A stretch of 8,717 nucleotides of DNA from VRUE01 sp035701465 (GTDB lineage Bacteria; Actinomycetota; Thermoleophilia; Solirubrobacterales; 70-9). The translations under genes were made by a program, and so were the position numbers. Of the stretch, positions 6,781 through 8,717 are shown one piece after another. Each line of letters starts with the position of its first letter. The first letter of the stretch is position 1. Below the pieces are notes generated by a model. That model was not told the origin of the DNA. It ran no database searches and saw nothing but the letters and a program-made list of their open reading frames with translations. Location: positions 1 through 8,717 of the forward strand of contig DASSMU010000179.1 of NCBI GenBank assembly GCA_035701465.1. Reading direction: 5' to 3'.

Positions 6781-6919
6781 GGAAGCCAGGTCTTACCTGC
6801 AAATCAGCGACCTTTGTGAACTCTTGCAGACATACTTGTTTGCAAAAAGAGAGCTCGAGGCGGCGCCCGACAACCTGACGTGCGAAGGCGGTTCAAGTGG
6901 CTCGGCGATCAGGTCCAGA

Positions 6920-7327
6920 TCAGCGGAGCGCTGGACAGAGGCGCAGGCCGGCCGGGCGGAGGGCGCGGCGCACGCGCTTGTCGAAGGATGCGAGATGCGC
7001 GCCGGAGCGCTCGGCGGTGGCGAGAGCGAAGCCGTCGGCGAGGCTGATCCCCCGGCTACGCTGGCGCGCGGCGTTGCGGGCGAGCGCGGCGTCCGGCGCG
7101 AGTAGGCGAATGCCGAGACCGGCGATCGCATCGACGGCAGCTCGCAGACTGCGCTCGTCCTCAGCGGGACGAACCAGCGCCTCGGCGTAATTGACCGTGC
7201 AGAGCAGCAACTCCACCTCGTCGCCGGCCCAGTGCTCAAAGGCCCTGGCCGCCGCGGCGTGGTGGGCGTCGGCGCGATCGAGCGCCGCGATCACCACGTC
7301 GGTGTCGAGGACGCAGCGGTCAGGCAC
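6920..7327 (-). CDS. vapC: VapC-family PIN-domain ribonuclease toxin (partner of an AbrB-type antitoxin)
   Basis: 135 aa from GTG at 7327. A longer reading from GTG/ATG codons upstream would run into the antitoxin gene and add residues unrelated to PIN domains. The PIN fold starts at once: CVLDTDVVIAALD carries Asp8, then Glu49 in TVNYAEALV, Asp98 in SLADGFALATA and Asp116 in ASFDKRV. These are the four acidic positions that hold the metal ion in PIN nucleases, so the enzyme looks intact. Length is normal for VapC (about 130-140 aa). The second position is Asp10 in LDTD where many VapCs have Asn or Ser; that is tolerated in the family. The family cleaves RNA, often tRNA or rRNA, when freed from its antitoxin; the target here cannot be told. 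The start overlaps the antitoxin stop by 8 nt (GTGCCTGA), so the genes are translated together. No terminator is clear after the stop. Confidence 0.88.
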   Translation of the reverse strand: MPDRCVLDTDVVIAALDRADAHHAAAARAFEHWAGDEVELLLCTVNYAEALVRPAEDERSLRAAVDAIAGLGIRLLAPDAALARNAARQRSRGISLADGFALATAERSGAHLASFDKRVRRALRPAGLRLCPALR

Positions 7328-7538
7328 GCTCTTCGGCGCGCAGCCGCTCGAGATAGCCGGGCTCGTAGAGGCCATCGAAAACGCCGAGCGCTCCCGCCAG
7401 GTCGGGCGCGGCGCGGTGGACGACGATGCGGTCGGCCCCCTCGGCCTCGATCACGACCTCGTCCCCGGGCCGCAGGCCGGCCGCCTCGAGACTCTCGACC
7501 GGCAGGGTGACCTGATGCTTGCTGGAGATGCGAGGCAT
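7320..7538 (-). CDS. vapB: AbrB/MazE-fold (SpoVT-AbrB) antitoxin
   Basis: 72 aa from ATG at 7538. Residues 1-42 match the swapped-hairpin AbrB fold: MPRISSKHQVTLPVE, then LRPGDEVVIEAEG and IVVHR. Residues 43-72 (PDLAGALGVFDG.YEPGYLERLRAEERA) should be the toxin-binding tail that wraps the PIN toxin. Longer in-frame starts exist upstream but would add residues with no AbrB similarity. No Shine-Dalgarno at usual spacing is present (AAAGG ends two bases from the ATG). A TACGGT -10-like box ends seven bases before the ATG, so the mRNA may be leaderless. A palindrome just upstream is the likely self-repression operator. It overlaps vapC by 8 nt. Confidence 0.85.
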   Translation of the reverse strand: MPRISSKHQVTLPVESLEAAGLRPGDEVVIEAEGADRIVVHRAAPDLAGALGVFDGLYEPGYLERLRAEERA

Positions 7539-7647
7539 GGCCTTTACCGTAGCGTAAAGGGTTGATGCCAGCTTCGCAGCGGCGGGGGTCATCGAACCCG
7601 ACTGGCCCGAGGTGTGCGACGAGCACTGGAGGAAGGGCCGCTGTGGT
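7539..7647. other. Short gap between the two toxin-antitoxin modules
   Basis: 109 bp holding the first module's operator and the tail behind the second toxin. A GGGTTCGATGACCC string on the minus strand (near 7585-7598) resembles a tRNA T-arm but has no matching tRNA body. No terminator is visible, so the second module may read through into the first. Confidence 0.5.
7541..7560 (-). promoter_or_regulatory. Palindromic operator and -10 region of the first vapBC pair
   Basis: CCTTTAC (7541-7547) and GTAAAGG (7554-7560) form a perfect inverted repeat around a 6-bp centre. On the minus strand the centre holds two overlapping TAnnnT boxes, TACGCT (7551-7556) and TACGGT (7546-7551). The nearer box would start transcription at or next to the ATG at 7538. 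I find no clear -35. AbrB-type antitoxins normally bind such dyads with their toxin to repress their own operon. Confidence 0.6.
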
Positions 7648-8070
7648 CTACGAGACCGCTGTCGCAAACGGGTCGACGAATTTCACGCCGGTGTGCTCGA
7701 TGTCGCCGACGTTTCGCGTGGCGAGGGTCAAGCCCGTCACCTTTGCCGTCGCGGCAAGCAGTCCGTCTACGACGGGGAGAGGGTCGGGAACGTTCATCCG
7801 CCCCCACTCCTCGGCGATCGATCGGTCGATGGGGAGGACGCGATCGCGATGCGCCTCGGAGACTCGACCCAGCCAACTCTCCAGCGCCCCCGCCGCCTTG
7901 GGATCCCGGCGGCGGATGCTCTCGATGCCCCTGCGAATCTCACCCAGCGTGAGGACGCTGAGGAAGATTTCCTCGTCTGACAGACCCTCGAACCAGGAAG
8001 CCACACCGGGATCCGCGCGATCGTCCTTGCGCAGCTCGGAGATGACGTTCGTATCGATCAGGTAACTCAA
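7648..8070 (-). CDS. vapC: FitB/VapC-type PIN-domain ribonuclease toxin
   Basis: 140 aa. The start codon is TTG at 8070, overlapping the antitoxin stop as TTGA. No ATG or GTG gives a complete PIN domain. The fold begins YLIDTNVISELRK, typical of the FitB branch, with Asp6, Glu44 (LTLGEIRRGI), Asp102 (PVVDGLLAATA) and Asp123 following TRNVGD (120-123). All four acidic positions are present, so the nuclease is probably active. The helix with LGEIRRGIE and LPIDRSIAEEWGR is also characteristic. FitB-like toxins bind a ribbon-helix-helix FitA antitoxin, which is what lies directly upstream. The rare TTG start plus overlap should keep toxin made only with antitoxin. The RNA target is not predictable. 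The stop is TAG at 7648. Confidence 0.9.
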   Translation of the reverse strand: MSYLIDTNVISELRKDDRADPGVASWFEGLSDEEIFLSVLTLGEIRRGIESIRRRDPKAAGALESWLGRVSEAHRDRVLPIDRSIAEEWGRMNVPDPLPVVDGLLAATAKVTGLTLATRNVGDIEHTGVKFVDPFATAVS

Positions 8071-8300
8071 AGCTCAACCGCGCGACCGCGATCGGGGGGC
8101 CGTTCGAAATCCCCGTCCTCGCCGACGTCCGGAATCTCGAGCAGCAGCTCCTTCAAGGAGACCGCCGGCCCGGGCCGGCGCAGCGCCCCACGGAGAATCT
8201 CCCGGTGCTCCTCCTCGGCGGAGCGGCCGTTGCCGGCAGCGCGAATCTTCAACTCGCGGACCACCTCGTTCTCTATGTCGCGTACGAGAAGCTGCGCCAC
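8067..8300 (-). CDS. vapB: FitA-like ribbon-helix-helix antitoxin
   Basis: 77 aa from GTG at 8300. Residues 1-42 match the FitA/StbC-type ribbon-helix-helix: the strand AQLLVRDIE, then NEVVRELKIRAAGNGRSAEEEHREILRGAL, including the RSAEEEHREIL signature of this family. Residues 43-77 are acidic and loop-rich and should bind the PIN toxin. There is no in-frame ATG nearby, and no ribosome site close to the GTG. A predicted -10 ends 10 nt before it, so the transcript is nearly or fully leaderless. The stop overlaps the toxin start by 4 nt. The antitoxin very likely represses its own promoter through the AT-rich dyads upstream. Confidence 0.9.
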   Translation of the reverse strand: MAQLLVRDIENEVVRELKIRAAGNGRSAEEEHREILRGALRRPGPAVSLKELLLEIPDVGEDGDFERPPDRGRAVEL

Positions 8301-8310
8301 AGTGATATCA

Positions 8311-8339
8311 ATGATAGCATCTTCTTCTTATCCTTGTAA
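8311..8339 (-). promoter_or_regulatory. Promoter of the FitAB-like module
   Basis: On the minus strand TATCAT (8311-8316) is a good -10 (five of six). It lies 17 nt from TTACAA (8334-8339), a weak -35. Transcription would start near the GTG at 8300. The palindrome TGATATCA (8303-8310) sits exactly between the -10 and the start codon and is a good candidate for antitoxin binding. Confidence 0.5.
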
Positions 8340-8369
8340 TTCTCAATAAGCAATATAGAATTACATGGA
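8331..8369. promoter_or_regulatory. 13-bp inverted repeat between divergent genes (candidate shared operator)
   Basis: TCCTTGTAATTCT (8331-8343) and AGAATTACATGGA (8357-8369) are inverted copies with a single mismatch and a 13-nt AT-rich centre. The left arm covers the -35 of the antitoxin gene. The right arm ends on the first base of the ATPase ATG. A protein bound here could control both directions. A TATAGA box (8354-8359) could serve as the -10 for the plus-strand gene. Confidence 0.55.
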
Positions 8370-8717
8370 TGATTAACCGGAGGATTGCCTCGGAGGTCGC
8401 CACGCTGTTGGAGCACTCGCCCGCGGTGGTGTTGACCGGCCCACGGCAGACGGGCAAGACGACGCTGGCTCTGGCGGTGGCCGAAGGGCGTGAGGCGACC
8501 TACCTAGACCTCGAGTCCGAGGCCGACCGGGCGCGGCTGGCCGAGCCCGAGCTCTACTTCGCCGACCACGCCGAGGAACTGGTCATCCTCGACGAGATCC
8601 ACCGCGCTCCCGGCATCTTCGAAGTGCTGCGCGGCACGATCGACCGGGGTAGGCGAGAAGGGAGGGGGGCAGGCCGGTTCCTGCTTCTCGGCTCGGCCGC
8701 GATCGACCTGCTGGCCC
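8369..8717 (+). CDS. AAA ATPase of the AAA_14 (usually AAA_14-DUF4143) type, N-terminal part
   Basis: 116 codons are visible and the frame is open at the window edge. The start is ATG at 8369; an ATG four bases earlier (8365) gives only Met-Asp-Asp-stop. No Shine-Dalgarno is present, and a TATAGA box ends nine bases before the start, so the transcript is probably leaderless. Walker A is GPRQTGKTT (24-32), Walker B LVILDEIH (71-78), and a sensor-like FLLLGSAA lies at 104-111. The PRQTGKTTLA wording and the VILDEIHRAPGIFEVLR stretch are typical of AAA_14. Full members are near 400 aa with a C-terminal DUF4143, which lies outside the window. These ATPases are widespread, of unclear function, and often sit near toxin-antitoxin genes. 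The gene is divergent from the FitAB-like module. Confidence 0.85.
   Translation, partial: MINRRIASEVATLLEHSPAVVLTGPRQTGKTTLALAVAEGREATYLDLESEADRARLAEPELYFADHAEELVILDEIHRAPGIFEVLRGTIDRGRREGRGAGRFLLLGSAAIDLLA

Larger units (their letters stand above)
6618..6919. other. 302-bp intergenic region: leader and promoter of the secreted-protein operon; tail behind vapC
   Basis: There is no credible gene here. The left part (6618-6780) holds the ribosome site, a leader hairpin, the promoter and two dyad elements that are listed separately. The right part (6781-6919) is downstream of the vapC stop. It has a short T-run on the minus strand (rc of 6842-6850), an 8-bp palindrome TTTGCAAA (6839-6846) and a 6-bp inverted repeat CTGCAA/TTGCAG (6797-6802, 6824-6829). 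I see no convincing hairpin-plus-T terminator for vapC. Confidence 0.6.

Noticed and set aside
6797..6846. Short inverted repeats CTGCAA/TTGCAG and palindrome TTTGCAAA
   Set aside because: They are only 6-8 bp, far from any start codon, and no promoter boxes accompany them.
6840..6870. Possible intrinsic terminator after the first vapC (T-run on the minus strand)
   Set aside because: The T-run is only five bases and the preceding GC-rich DNA does not form a clean stem directly before it.
7585..7598. T-arm-like GGGTTCGATGACCC on the minus strand, possible tRNA or attachment-site remnant
   Set aside because: No acceptor stem, anticodon arm or D-arm can be fitted around it, and the stem is only four base pairs.
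7539..7667. Extended start for the AbrB-type antitoxin (115-aa version)
   Set aside because: The extra 43 residues show no family similarity, run into the downstream end of the neighbouring toxin gene, and lie upstream of the operator and -10-like boxes.

Overview
The window is GC-rich, densely coded, and almost every gene lies on the minus strand. The secreted protein families on the left look like those of soil Actinobacteria of the Thermoleophilia/Solirubrobacterales group. They include NHL-type propeller proteins with fibronectin-like and PD40-like parts, InlB-type repeat proteins, and a 'PPGLVG / ASVRSGSDYGVT' secreted family. That lineage call comes from family recognition by eye and not from any search.

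Left two thirds (1-6780): three minus-strand genes for exported proteins, read right to left. The first (4872-6617) is a 581-aa secreted protein built from about five InlB-type repeats. Four of these form an A-B-A-B tandem duplication. Next comes a 106-nt gap holding a strong GC hairpin, then a 1379-aa secreted multidomain protein (626-4765) with an NHL-like propeller, two Fn3-like domains, a PD40/TolB-like region and a Pro-rich, Cys-containing polybasic tail. Its stop overlaps the start of the third gene (ATGA). That gene (629 down to 1) is a secreted protein cut by the window edge. Upstream of the InlB-type gene is a well-formed promoter (TTGACA, 17 nt, TACCCT). It carries two copies of a 12-bp dyad element, one in the spacer and one just past the predicted transcription start. 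The layout suggests one regulated surface or secretome operon with no known function.

Right third (6900-8717): two tandem toxin-antitoxin modules of different antitoxin class. The first is an AbrB/MazE-fold antitoxin with a PIN-domain VapC (6920-7538). The second is a FitA-like ribbon-helix-helix antitoxin with a FitB-like PIN toxin (7648-8300). Both toxins keep all four acidic PIN residues, and both pairs overlap by a few bases. An AT-rich intergenic strip with a 13-bp inverted repeat separates the second module from a divergent plus-strand AAA ATPase (AAA_14 type) that runs off the right edge. This part looks like an accessory or defence-type island beside the secreted-protein operon.

No tRNA, rRNA, CRISPR array, insertion sequence or attachment site was seen.
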